Shown one piece after another: positions 22,941-34,165 of a DNA stretch of 64,000 nucleotides; position 1 is the stretch's first letter; every line of letters starts with the position of its first letter. A program made the translations under genes and the position numbers. The stretch is from Rhipicephalus microplus (taxonomy: Eukaryota; Arthropoda; Arachnida; Ixodida; Ixodidae), in the NCBI RefSeq assembly GCF_043290135.1, contig NC_134707.1, forward strand, positions 69,431,906 through 69,495,905. Reading direction: 5' to 3'. The notes under the pieces are model-generated. The model made no database searches, was not told the origin of the DNA, and worked only from the letters and a program-made list of their open reading frames with translations.

Positions 22941-24935
22941 AAAAAAGCGTGCTTTTTTTTTCATTATTGTTAAATTGCTATTTCACAGTACTGAAATAGG
23001 TGCACTTGCCATGTACAGGCACTTTGTAAGCGAGAAAACGCGAGAAATAAAAATGTGGCGGGTGACGCCTCCTACAAGTTGCCGACAATATCACCATAAC
23101 TTTATAGATTTTCACGGCTTCTTGTACAGCCTATAGTGGATGTAATAATTGATAAAAATGAAGCAAGTTTTTCTTTGAGGGATCAGTATACAGTTCATAG
23201 TCAAATTTTCAGAAAATGGTGGTTGTTTTATTGTGGTCAAAATACGAAGAACACATCTTGATATCCGTGACGTCACGTGCACATAAATGGCGGTGAAATT
23301 CACGCATAAAACAGTGACCCTTATTTATTCTTTTAATGACAATTCAATAATATTCACGCTAATGAAAATTTCAGATTGTAATTTATCCACCCTAATTCAT
23401 TCAATATATGATTTTAGTTTAATAATGTGGGGGTTCGAGATAGCCGTCACTCCCAGATGAACTACGTTTTTGCAAAAATGTTCATAGACAACACAAGAAA
23501 CAGTTCTCATTCGCCCGCTGTCTACAAAATTTTAAAAAAGAAGATATTTGCGTTAGTGTTCCTTTAAATATCACCACCTGGTCATTTTTTATGAGCACTC
23601 AACCACGTTGTGTCTCATAATTTTATCCCAATTTTTGGGGAAGTAAAACGCCAGACTTTATCCAATTACTCGCGTCACACTAGTGCCAACTTAAGTAAAC
23701 CTTACGCTAGCTCTAAAACCAAAATAGGATGTCTTAGAGGCAACGTTCTCCACAGAAGGCACCACAACTGCTTGTCGTTTTATCCGGCAAGCGAAAATAT
23801 GTTGAAAAGTTCATGAGCTACAACTTCACTGTGCACGCGCGCGCCTATACTGTACGAATGGCAGCATTTCTTGTGCGTGAGTCTATTCCCATGCACAGTG
23901 TGGCACAACAGTGTCACTTAAAAAATGAAGAAAACTACGGCACAGTGCAAACGGACGTCGTTTTTAGCGCAGTTTTATAACAGTATTCACAAACCAACTA
24001 GCCCACCTGAAAACCCTTGCATGCCCATGCACAGCAAGTAAGTGGTGCAGAATCATTGTCTTTCATCTGACGTCAACAGCGAGATCTTCAGGCTATCAAT
24101 ACTCAGCTTCAGTGATATTCATACAAAGGATGCTCCAAATTTGACCAGCGTCTTTCTTTTTCTGTAAGCAACACTGTGTTCGAATATTTCAGGAACGACG
24201 CCCACTCTTATAGAGAAGCAGTCGAAAGTGAGCTTGTGTTGTGTTGCTGTGTCTCAGCATAGTTTTCTGCTAAGCGTGCGCATTTCATTTATGTGAATGG
24301 CTCTTTTGCGTGTGTGCGTAAATGGCCTGTCGCATCATATCAGCTACAATCAGTGAACTTCCCGGAGTGCGATTATGCCATGAACAATCTGCCGACCATT
24401 GTGCAAACTGCGTCCTCGCATCTTCCATGACGCCTCAGTTTCTGGTAAGTAAGGAAAAATTAAAATGTATCGGGTTACAAACAAAGGCGTAAACACGCGC
24501 TTCATTTGATGTGATGTGGGCGTGTAGGCAAGTTGATTCATCCATCACCGTTTGCAGTGTTCATTGTTCCAGCTTCTTAAGCATAAATGTCATTCTTATG
24601 TGGCCACAAACAGCAACTGGCTTAAGTATTGCGTGAGCATAAGTGGAAATCTTCTTTCACATTATTTGTAGACCAATTAAGGACTCGTACACGAACTACT
24701 GAAAGCAATCGTAATGTCTTCTAGAATGTATATGAACATATTGTTTACGTCATTTATAATGGAGAACTTCAGTTAAGTTCATCCTAATTACTCTGGCGTA
24801 CATTGATGTGAAGAATAAACAATTCAAAGCAAAGTACAAGCCAGTAGTCATAAAATAACAAGAACATCTAGAGAACTACACAAGTGCGAAACTGGGCAGT
24901 CCGTTTCTTCCTCTGGTTTCTCTGCCGTCTGTCAC
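22941..24935. other. no feature seen
   Basis: AT-rich sequence with no exon, tandem repeat or SINE that I can support. Confidence 0.5.
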
Positions 24936-25395
24936 GGTGGTGTAGCGGCGACGGGGGCTCGGTAGCTGACGCGAAGGTGATGATTGAAATCCCGTTCATG
25001 GCAACCTCATTTTATGCTATCAAAATGCTAGGGGCCCGAGTACTGTGCGATGTAAAATTCATTGATTGATTTGCGCAATTCAACGTCCTCAAACCATCGC
25101 ATCAGTATAAGAAACGCCGTAATAGAGGGCTCCAGAAATTTCAACCGATTGGGGTTCTTTACCCTGCACCCAAATTGGAGCACACGGGCCTACAGCATTT
25201 TCTCCTCCATAAAAAAATGCAGCTGCCACATCCGAAATTCATTCCAACAATCTGCGGGTCAGCAGCCCAGTACCTTAGCCACTAGACTGCCAAGGCGAAG
25301 CCTGTGCATTGTCAGAGTACGTCAGAACACCAGAGGGTAGAGATTTGCGTAGCACTCCGCTATCGTATCTGATAATTATACCGAGCGTTTGCGCC
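24936..25395 (+). mobile_element. second-family SINE, split by a nested SINE
   Basis: The 5' half is 24936-25053: CACGGTGGTGTAGCGGC, B-box-like GATTGAAATCCC, then GCCCGAGTACTGTGCGATGT. The 3' half resumes at 25302 with CTGTGCATTGTCAGAGTACG and runs to about 25395 (TATCGTATCTGATAATTAT corresponds to the family's GTCTCTCATAATCATAT). The interruption at 25054-25301 is a reverse-oriented Ruka-like SINE. The sequence either side of it, CTGTGCGATGT and CTGTGCATTGT, is the duplicated target (9 of 11 identical). Confidence 0.8.
25054..25301 (-). mobile_element. Ruka-like SINE nested in an older SINE
   Basis: Read on the minus strand it has the family's tRNA-like head, with CTAGTGGCTAAGGTACTGG near 25270 and CTGCTGACCCGCAGA. 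The middle block CGTGTGCTCCAATTTGGGTG is the Ruka-like form, and the tail region TCAATCAATG lies near 25062. It interrupts the second-family SINE with TSD-like flanks at 25043-25053 and 25302-25312. Diverged but complete. Confidence 0.85.
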
Positions 25396-28300
25396 ATAGC
25401 AACCAATATATCATTTCTTTCTTCATTCTTCCTTGTTTTTGCTTTCATCTTCGGCGTTTTTATCTGTTTATTTCATTTGAAAATTATTTTGCACGAGGGG
25501 GTGCGAGCTTCTATAGGGTTGATAACTCGGATAGTTGGTAGTTGATCATTTTACCCTAAGGTTGAGTAGTGCAGTTTTTAACATAAACAAGATGGATAAT
25601 AGGGACACGACACTCGCTACACTCGGTGAGTGCGGATCTGTTAAGGAAAAAAGAACACACGACAGAAAAGACACTCACTTGCAAATAACTTTATTTCAAA
25701 ATGGTTCAGGGCAAAAAAGCTTATGCGCAAGCGCATTGATTATAGACGCTGCCCCGCATCTTTCTTTTTGAAATCGCTGGGGAACCCGATAACTATCACT
25801 TCAGAAAGCAGGACACATTTATTCATCTGAGGCATATAACTGCTTTGAAAGAAGTTTCTCTCCGTCATTGTGAAATTCGTCGTAGGTTCACTGATAAGTG
25901 CGTCGGGTGCAAATCTTAATTTGGCCTGCCACTAACATCTCTCTGGTGTAAAATATTCTACAGACGTGTAAATCTCCTGTAAAATAAACATGCGGTCGCT
26001 TATAAACCAGCTTATCAGCGAAAGTCTTTGTGAAAGGCCAAATCTAACGACATTTATTAATTTTAGCCACTTTTCTCTAACAAGTTTTACTATTGGTCTA
26101 CGTAGATTTAAGATATTTGTCATGTTGAATTTTTCAAATTTTTGAATATTACTTATTCAAATCGGAAAGTGAATTATTCAATTCGGTGCATCCTATTTGA
26201 GAAAAAAATTTATTCGTACGTCCATATGTGGAAACACGATGACTTCACTCAGAAGCCGAGCATGTGGGAGGCCATTCAATGAAACTACAGGACACGCTCA
26301 AGTGAATCACCAAGAGGAGCTACAAGACATTACAAGAGGAGTAATAAATGTTATTGATAGGTGTGTGTGTTCCATACAAGAAGCTTACTGTTAACTGCGT
26401 TTGATGAGGCCGGGGACCAGTAGGTGAGGGCACCTTTTTTTTTATTTGAATTAGGAAAGCATGTGGTATCTGACGTCTTGTGAATGGATGAGCTACGGAC
26501 GAATGTAACGTGCTTGTCTGCGGGCCCCTGGGAGTGGGCGGATGCTCTTATAGAGCCCCAAGATAGTTCCGTCGTTTGTGTGTCAAGCTTTGCATTCATG
26601 AATACATTGTGGGTCTACAATTCAGAACCCCTGAGGTAGCTTTACTTTTTCTTGCTGCACCCAGTCATATCAGTATTGTTTAGAGTAATAAGCCGGGTAT
26701 GATGGTGCTTTGGCAAAGCTACGGAACAAATACTATAATAAATTGGAGACCTGTTATTGTGGGGCTATATTAAATAGTTGAGTATAATGGGGCATCTCAT
26801 GCTGTTCGATTAATAAGAACTTTGAGCATCAGACATAGCCAAAGACCTCTCCTTTGAGCGTCTCACGATCGATGAACAAAAATTACCATGTGGAAGATCG
26901 CTGAATCCCGTACATGTAGCGGACCCTTTTCAAGAAAGGCATAAAAAACATGCTATTTGGGAAATCCTATAATCTAAATGCACTTGTGCAGCTTGCTTGC
27001 GATGCGTAGGTGTGAGAAGATATCAGAGGCTCTTAGTATTGTAAGAAAATAATGACTTGCTACCTTCGATGACAGCGAGGACACGCTATACCATAAAGCA
27101 GGCAGTTCATATAGTTCACAGATTGTCGTGCTGCCTAGCGGCATTCAGGAGCGCCCTCTCAAAGATGATCAGTAGGCAGACGCTCCATTGTTCGGCTGTG
27201 CTAGCCTCAGTGATAACTCGATAACAAGAATGTAGCACAAAGGACTTTTTATGTTTCGTGCATCAGTGAATGGACCGGACCCTCTCTGACGCGATAAATC
27301 TGATTCGTTCTTGCAAGACGCGAAGTTTTCGTGAAAATACGTGGTAACGCGCGCGTTTGATTATAGGCCGCATGCAGAGTGCGCATATCAGTTTCGCCAG
27401 GTTTTCTGCAGCCACGTTGTACAGTTGAATGCTATTGTGTGACCTCTTCGGTTGAAACTCACCTTCTTTTACGCACGTATAGCATTCGTAAGTGCTTTTG
27501 TAGTGCATGAAGCTCATACCATTCATTGTACGTGAAAAGTAGCGCAGGCTCACGATTTCCGCTTATGATTGCCAAAGCTGCACCGCTTGATTTTTAGGTT
27601 CGTTGATAGATGGCAGCGCACTGCCATTTTTATTTTAACTGTATATTTACCGCAAATACAGGTACTGCAATTGTGAAAGCGCATGGTCACCATCGCTTGC
27701 TCCAGAGTGGGATAACTAGAAACTTACGCTCATTTGCCAATAGAAAGAAGTAAAATAATTTTGAACACAAAGTTCATAAACACTTTTAGAGTGATGCAGG
27801 AACCGTTTCCTTATTATAACTACAAACCGCTTAATATCGGACACAGCTTCGTTTCAAAGGTTTATTCGGACAGCTTGACTCCTCCACACGATAAACCATA
27901 GCTCGAAAGACACAAATTATGGTACCCGCATATTTAATTTCAAGGAGTTGGTGAAGTAGTGGAAAGCTTGTTTTCACCCAGTCATAGTGATGCGAATGGC
28001 ATCATAGGTACCGAGACACTTGTCCTCTTTCAGTTGGTGATTATGTTCAGAAGACACTTGCAAAGAAGTCATCCTCAGTTGTGCAGGAGCTCACAATGAG
28101 TCTGCATGTCGGCAAGCTGGGCACATTTCAGCAGCTCACTTATGATTGTTTTAAGGACAAGGTTCACTTTTAGCTTCAATAACACATAACGACGACGTGA
28201 GCTTCGACAGAAAGATATTCGAAACTATAACGAATTTTGGCAGTCTCTGCCCATTCGAATTCCCCCTGTCCAAACAACGAATCTATGTTGTGTCGCTTTG

Positions 28301-28835
28301 TCAACGATAAGCTGGCCGACGGCAGTCCATCGCAGTGGTCAAATAACATCAGGGAGAGGTTTAGGAATGTTCCTCGTACAAGATGAATATCCTGTAAGAC
28401 CGCTGATATTATTGCAATGAAAAGCAAAAAGTATCAGGACACCTCACATTACTGGAAAATGGCAACACAACTACACGGTAATCATTACAGTTCCAAATTA
28501 ACAAGTATGTTAAATAGTTAGTGAGAAAGGTAGCATATTAGAGGTATCGCCGTTTTTAAAGGCATTGCCGCAAACAGTGGTTGGAGGTAAATCTCCAAAG
28601 AAAATATTACTGAAATTTTCGAGCGAATATAAGCTAAGCAGAATACACGAGAAAGTGTTCTAGCAGTGTACCTTTGATTATTCCTCGATTACAAATTTTC
28701 TATTGCGTACATGGAACTTATCTACCATATGCGATGGTGTAGCAAGTTCTGGCTTGCAAATAGTTCAAAACACATATCCGCAATGAATGTCATGTATTGG
28801 TAAATCGCACCCAAGATTTCATATGTCCTTGCAAT
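25396..28835. other. gene-poor stretch
   Basis: No supported gene or element. A minus-strand frame at 27263-27553 has an amphipathic-looking stretch, but there are no splice signals or motifs that I trust. Confidence 0.45.
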
Positions 28836-28922
28836 GTCAGAGTACGTTAAAGAACCACAGATGGTCTAAATTTCCGGAAGCTTTCACTATGGCGACTCTC
28901 ATATTTATATGGTAGTTTTGCT
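28836..28922 (+). mobile_element. SINE 3' fragment, plus orientation
   Basis: This carries the shared SINE 3' half: GTACGTTAAAGAACCACAGATGG-like sequence, then GTCTAAATTTCCGGAAGC, a degenerate GGCGACTCTCATATTTATAT block and GGTAGTTTTG. No tRNA-like head is present. Strongly diverged, no TSD identified. Confidence 0.75.
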
Positions 28923-28948
28923 TCACGAAGTACCAGTATAAAATATCG

Positions 28949-28993
28949 CATTTTACGTTCAAAATTATGATACGATTATGAGGCGTGCCGTCG
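28949..28993 (-). mobile_element. short SINE 3' fragment, minus orientation
   Basis: The plus-strand sequence TTTTACGTTCAAAATTATGA then ACGATTATGAGG and CGTGCCGT matches the reverse complement of the SINE 3' end (TTTAACGTCCCAAAACCACC, ATGATTATGAGAG, ACGCCGT). It faces the preceding plus-strand fragment tail to tail, about 25 bp apart, and directly borders the inverted array. Confidence 0.55.
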
Positions 28994-28997
28994 TACA

Positions 28998-29342
28998 CTC
29001 TCGTGTGCTTATATCTGCGTGCTCGTACTACATGTACTTCCCAACACCGGTGTGGTGGGAAGTACATATAGTACGAGCACGCAGATATAAGCACACGAGA
29101 GTTCCTGAATTTCCCATACCAATAATTGCGGCCACTATCTAGATTTCAGCCATAGTGGCCGCCATTATTGGGATGGGAAATCCAGGAACTCTCGTGTGCT
29201 TATATCTGCGTGCTCGTACTATATGTACTTCCCACCACACCGATGTTGCGAAGTACATATAGTACGAGCACGCAGATATAAGCACACGAGACTTTCTGAA
29301 TTTGCCATCCCAATAATTGCGGCCACTATGGCTAAAATCTAG
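28998..29342. repeat. alternating-inverted tandem array of a ~100-bp monomer
   Basis: A ~52-bp segment (A: from CTCTCGTGTGCTTATATCTG to the GTACTTCCCAACACC end) is followed by its inverted copy. A second segment (B: TTCCTGAATTTCCCATACC through GCGGCCACTAT) and its inverted copy come next. Then A, inverted A and B occur again, offset by 191 bp. This can be read as monomers alternating in orientation: half, full, full-inverted, full. The first B lacks a short internal block (GGCTAAAAT) that the last B has. The whole block could form two large cruciforms. No ORF of interest; origin unknown. Confidence 0.9.
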
Positions 29343-31016
29343 CCTTAGTGTGTCACAGAACTTACCTCCTGCAATACGACTGGTGCTCTTGAATATAATT
29401 CATGCATATGTGCTCTTGCTACCGCACACTACACAAATTGACGTTCACTCAATAGCAGTAACCTAAGCACAGTTTGTAATACTTCTGCAGCCGTGTTCTT
29501 TCTATATGTCGCTTCATATTTGCGAAATTTTTGGGTTACTGTTGTTTGTGCCCTCTTAAAACGAAACTGGGGAACACCACTGTTTTACTTTATGGCATAC
29601 CTGCCACCTTGTGAGGAGCGCGCGGGGATTTCTTTTAGTGTATTCAGCTCCCACCAACAGATGGTTCTGAAGGCGAAGCGCGGGTCTTTTGACTGTATTT
29701 GAGAAAGGCGTCTAATTTCAACAACTCGAAATAGCGAATGTAATTTATGACATAGTAGGATCTGCAGTGCAAATAAATTTCTTTTATTTAGTTACATGCT
29801 TTTTTTATTGCCACATGACTTATTTAGGACGGACTATCGAAAACAGGTGACATGCCAAATAAACATAATTTCCAAACACAACAATATACTGTGGGCGTCA
29901 AGGAGTCATTACCATTATGCAGTAGGAAATAATCACGTGACAACTATTTGCCACGAACGTGCAAACCGTTACACATTTCCAGAGAGAAGACGAACGAGCT
30001 GTATTTGCACGCAACTGGATGGTTATAAAAAACACGCGCTGCATTCATATTATACGGTGAATATATGTTTATCGGGTATGACGTGGTTGCTAAATAGAGG
30101 CAGTGGTTGAAAGTAAATCACAGGCAATATTTGAGCCAAACCTTGAAGCTCCAGCGCTACAATGAGAAGAGAAGCGGTAAAACTAACACAGCGAAAAGAG
30201 TAACTATGGGAAGAATACGTGTCACAGTGTAGATAAATGAAGTGTGGGGCTTTCGGTTTTAAAACTCGTTTTGTAGATGTGAAATATTCTAAATGTATGA
30301 TAATTTTTATTCTTGGAGTGCATAGACGAGTGTCCTCAGAGTAATCTCGGAACGTCAGGTAAAAAAAAAAGCCGCCATCGCTTTGCTTTACGATGTGCCT
30401 GCCCCCTTGAGAGAAGTTCTCGGCGATTCCTGAAACAAATAGCGAGAGGGCTCGCACTGTCAAGCTTGCACTGTGGCAAAGGGTTCTGTATGCGTGGTGG
30501 CGAAATTACCAAAATAACGAAAACTTTTGTCTGATTGTAACCACAGAAATAATAAAAGGGCTGCCGAAATGATTTGACAATGTGCTGGATAAGGTTGCTG
30601 ACGCAAATGTAATGGTGGAGTAGCATAGGATCGTGAGGTATTCATAGCTTGTCTGGTGTTACTTGAGGTTTCGGAAGAATCATCAAAAAAGAAACCCAAA
30701 ATTCAAATGTTTCTCTGCAAGTGGCTCAGAGCTGATGTGCAAGATCAATGGCATTTATTTTCCTTGCGTGTCGTAGCCAGAAGTGTGGTTTGAGGGTTCT
30801 AACGAAAATTGCAAGTTTTGTCTGTGTATATGTACGATCGTACGCTTGAAACACGCGCGTGAACATACATAAATAGAGGTATCAAGGACGTCAATAAATA
30901 TTTCTGGAAAAGCTTGGATTGTGACTGGTCAACATTTAATAAATCGTTTTATTTAATACAGCTGTTGCAACAGCGAAGCATCTGAAAAATTTATTGTTAT
31001 TTTGTCTTAAGAAACA
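29343..31016. other. unassigned region with one dispersed repeat
   Basis: Only the repeat fragment at 29600-29730 is supported. Minus-strand frames around 30.05-30.7 kb are hydrophobic and low-complexity without recognisable domains. Confidence 0.45.
29600..29730 (+). repeat. dispersed repeat fragment, copy 2
   Basis: Same family and orientation as 19994-20140, sharing CTTGTGAGGAGCGC, CCACCAACAGATGG and GCGGGTCTTTTGA. Identity is clear in blocks but diluted by substitutions. Confidence 0.65.
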
Positions 31017-31049
31017 CCATCATCATCATCATCATCATCATCAGCCTGA

Positions 31050-31376
31050 CTAGGTCCACTGCAGGGCAAAGGCCTCTCCCATGTTCCGCCAGTTAATCCG
31101 GTCCTGTGCTTGCTGCTGCCAATTTATACCCGCAAACTTCTTAATCTCATCTGCCCACCTAACCTTCTGTCTCCGCCTAACCCGCTTCCCTTCTCTGGGA
31201 ATCCAGTTAGTTACCCTTAATGACCTGCGGTTATCCTGTCTACGCGCTACATGCCCGGCCCATGTCCATTTCCTCTTTTTTATTTCGACTATGATATCAT
31301 TAACCCCCGTTTGTCCCCTAATCCACTCTGCTCTCTTCTTGTCTCTTAAGGTTACACCTACCAGTTTTCTTTCCAT
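31050..31376 (-). pseudogene. RTE C-terminal domain remnant
   Basis: This holds 108 codons in the same frame as the RT segment above it, cut off from it by the TGA at 31380-31382. It contains the RAEWIRGQTGV, WTWAGHVARR and RWADEIKKFAG motifs, followed by a WQQQAQDRINWRNMGEAF end. Related elements commonly have an Arg codon (CGA) where the TGA now stands in the MQ-R-A run, so a CpG transition is a plausible cause; that is inference. The domain lies downstream of the polymerase, and its role in these elements is not well defined. Confidence 0.8.
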
Positions 31377-31379
31377 TGC

Positions 31380-31843
31380 TCACTGCATCGTCCTCAATTT
31401 AAGCTGAACCCTCTTTGTAAGTCTCCAGGTTTCTGCTCCGTAGCTAAGTACCGGCAAGATACAGCTGTTATATACCTTCCTCTTGAGGGATAGTGGCAAT
31501 CTACCTGTCATAATTTGAGTGCTCCACCCCATTCTTATTCTTCTAGTTACTTCAATCTCGTAGTTAGGCTCTGCGGTTACTACCTGCCCTAAGTAGACAT
31601 AGTCTTTTACAACTTCAAGTGCACTATTACCTATCTCGAAGCGCTGCTCCTTTCCGAGGTTGTTGTACATTACTTTCGTTTTCTGCAGATTAATTTTAAG
31701 ACCCACCTTTCTGCTCTCCTTGTCTAACTCCGTAATCATTAGTTGCAATTCGTCCCCTGAGTTACTCAGCAATGCAATGTCATCGGCGAAGCCCAGGTTA
31801 CTAAGGTATTCTCCATTAACTCTTATCGCTAACCGTTCCCATT
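31380..31843 (-). pseudogene. RTE reverse transcriptase, 3' part (FADD motif)
   Basis: Directly after the SINE insertion the frame resumes with GFADDIALLSNSGDELQLMI. The polymerase motif FADD is intact (its codons lie near 31780-31792), and is followed by KINLQKTKVMYNN, VVKDYVYLGQVV, RRIRMGWSTQ and LPVLSYGAETWRL. These are the palm and thumb regions of a non-LTR reverse transcriptase. The segment ends at the TGA at 31380-31382. It is separated from the upstream RT half only by the 239-bp SINE and the duplicated 14-bp target. Confidence 0.85.
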
Positions 31844-32082
31844 GCCCCGCCGCGGTGGTCTAGTGGCTAAGTTACTCGGCTGCTGACCCGCAGGGCGCGG
31901 GTTCGAATCCCGGCTGCGGCGGCTGCATTTCCGATGGAGGCGGAAATGTTGTAGGCCCGTGTGCTCAGATTTGGGTGCACGTTAAAGAACCCCAGGTGGT
32001 CTAAATTTCCGGAGCCCTCCACTACGGCGTCTCTCATAATCATATAGTGGTTTTGGGACGTTAAAACCCCACATATCAATCA
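31844..32082 (+). mobile_element. full-length Ruka-like SINE inside the RTE element
   Basis: It begins GCCCCGCCGCGGTGGTC. The Pol III A box TGGTCTAGTGG is at 31856-31866 and a perfect B box GGTTCGAATCC at 31900-31910, so the internal promoter looks intact. The 3' part (CACGTTAAAGAACCCCAGG, TCTCATAATCATATAG, GACGTTAAAACCCCACATA) ends in TCAATCA. A perfect 14-bp TSD, TAACCGTTCCCATT, flanks it at 31830-31843 and 32083-32096. This is the least diverged SINE in the window and probably the youngest. Confidence 0.96.
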
Positions 32083-32645
32083 TAACCGTTCCCATTCTAG
32101 GCTTCTGACCTGTAAGCACGCGGTAAATAGCATTGGGGAGATTGCGTCCCCCTGCCTTACACCCATCTTGATTGGTATTCTGTTGCTTTCTTTATTAAGC
32201 ACTATAGTAGCAGTTGATGCCCTGTAGATTTCTTCCAGAATGTTTATATATACTTCATCTACGCCCGGATTCCGCAGTGTCTGCATGACGGCTGATGTTT
32301 CTACTGAATCAAAAGCCTTCTCGTAATTTATGAAGGCTATGTATATTGGTTGGTTATACTCTGAGCATTTCTCTATTACCTGATTGATAGTATGAATGTG
32401 GTCAATTGTTGAGTAGCCTGTTCGAAATCCTGCTTGTTCCTTTGGCTGATTGAATTCTAATGTTTTCTTTATTCCGTTAGCAATTACCTTTGTAAATAGC
32501 TTGTATACTACAGAGAGCAAGCTGATCAGCCTGTAATTCTTCAAGTCCTTGTCATCTCCTTTCTTATGTATTAAGATAATGTTACCGTTCTTCCAAGACT
32601 CTGGTACCCTTCCCGTCAGGAGACACCTCGTAAACAGGGTGGCTA
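32083..32645 (-). pseudogene. RTE reverse transcriptase, 5' part (catalytic Asp lost)
   Basis: After the homopolymer frameshift the frame runs LFTRCLLTGRVPESWKNGN, KNYRLISLLSVVYKLFTKV, EQAGFRTGYST, the motif A region IAFINYEKAFDSV, and GVRQGDAISPMLF. These are finger and palm motifs of a non-LTR RT. In motif A the expected catalytic Asp (FxDYEKAFDSV in related elements) is Asn here, encoded by AAT at 32326-32328, a single G-to-A change. This alone should abolish polymerase activity. Nothing upstream of the RT suggests host use. Confidence 0.85.
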
Positions 32646-32695
32646 GTTTTTTTTAACAAAATCTGTCCCCCATCTTTCAGCAGATCTGATGTTAT

Positions 32696-34165
32696 CTAAT
32701 CCTCACCAGCAGATTTGCCTGTTTGCATGCTCTCCAAAGCTTTTCTGACTTCTTCTATCATTACTGGTGGGGTGTCATCTGGGTTACTACTAGTTCTTAT
32801 AGTATTAAGGTCGTGGTTGTCTCGGCTACTGTACAGATCTCTGTAAAACTCCTCCGAATCAGGGTTACTGCTAGTTCTTATAGTACTAAGGTCGTGGTTG
32901 TCTCGGCTACTGTACAGATCTCTGTAAAACTTCTCCGCTATTTTAACTATCCTATCCATATTGGTAGTTATTTTGCCTTCTTTGTCCCTTAGTGCATACA
33001 TCCGACTTTTGCCTATCCCAAGTTTCCTCTTCACTGCTTTGACGTTTCCTCCGTTTTTCAGAGCGTGTTCAATTCTCTCCATGTTATACCTTCTTACATC
33101 ACATACTTTACGTCTATTATTCAACTTCGAAAGCTCTGCCAGTTCTATTTTGTCTGTTGTACTTGACACTTTCATGATTTGACGCTTCTTAATTAGGTTC
33201 TTCGTTTCCTGGGAAAGCTTGCCACTGTCCTGTCTAACTACCCTGCCTCCAACTTCCACTGCACACTCCGTAATGATACTCGTCAGATTATCATTCATTG
33301 TATCTACGCTAAGGTTGGTTTCCTCATTAAGAGCCGAGTACCTGTTCTGCAGCGACACTCTGAATTCCTGTAGTTTTTCTCTCAGTGCTAGCTCATTGAT
33401 TGGCTTTTTGCGTATCAGTTTGTATCGTTCCTTCTTCAAGTCTGGGCGAATTCGAGACCGTACCATTCTATGGTCACTGCATCGTACCTTGCCAACCACT
33501 TCCACATTCTGCACGATTCCTGGGTGTGCAGTCATCATAAAGTCTATTTCGTTCTTATTTTCGCCATTAGGGCTCCTCCATGTCCACTTGCGGTTTTCTC
33601 GTTTTCGGTAGAAGGTATTCAAAATCCGCAAATTATTGCGTTCTGCGAATTCTACTAGTAGCTCTCCTCTGGCGTTTCTAGTGCCGATGCCATAATCTCC
33701 TGCTGCGTGGTCTCCAGCCTGCTTCTTCCCTACCTTTGCATTAAAGTCGCCCATCACTATAGCATACTGTATTTTTACCTTACTCATTGCCGATTCCACG
33801 TCTTCATAGAAGCTTTCAACCGAAGCGTCATCATGGCTGGATGTAGGCGCGTAAGCCTGTACTACCTTCACCTTGTATCTTTTATTCAGTTTGATTACAA
33901 TACCTACCACCCTTTCATTATTGCTATAGTATTCCTCTATGCTGCCAGCAATGTTTCTGTGAATTAGGAACCCCACTCCAAGTTCTCTTCTGTCTGCCAA
34001 GCCCCGATAGCAAAGGACGTGACCATTCTGTAGCACAGTATAGGCCTCATCTGTCCTCCTAACCTCACTGAGCCCTATTATATCCCATTTAACACCCTCT
34101 AGCTCCTCGAATAGTACAGCTAGACTTCCCTCACTAGATAAGGTTCTAGCGTTAAACGTTGCCAA
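32696..34165 (-). pseudogene. RTE APE-like endonuclease domain plus linker
   Basis: The domain, counted from LATFNARTL, has N5, E34 (GLSEVRR), Y105 (AYAPTS), D140 and N142 (GDFNAK), D208 (NEIDFM) and D231/H232 (CSDHRM). All the catalytic positions expected for the exonuclease-endonuclease-phosphatase fold are present. Its normal role is to nick target DNA for target-primed reverse transcription. The frame starts with a non-ATG codon because it continues upstream to about 34283 without an ATG; the true start is unclear. The C-terminal linker has an 81-bp in-frame tandem duplication (copies anchored at 32781 and 32862), repeating an EEFYRDLYSSRDNHD unit. It ends at TAG 32696-32698, just after KSAGED at the entry to the RT. 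Confidence 0.9.

Noticed and set aside
27263..27553. 96-codon minus-strand frame with an amphipathic stretch
   Set aside because: Suggestive composition only; no convincing acceptor/donor pair or recognisable family.
31856..31910. Possible functional tRNA gene
   Set aside because: A and B boxes are present, but the stems do not fold as a tRNA and the unit continues into the SINE body with a TSD.
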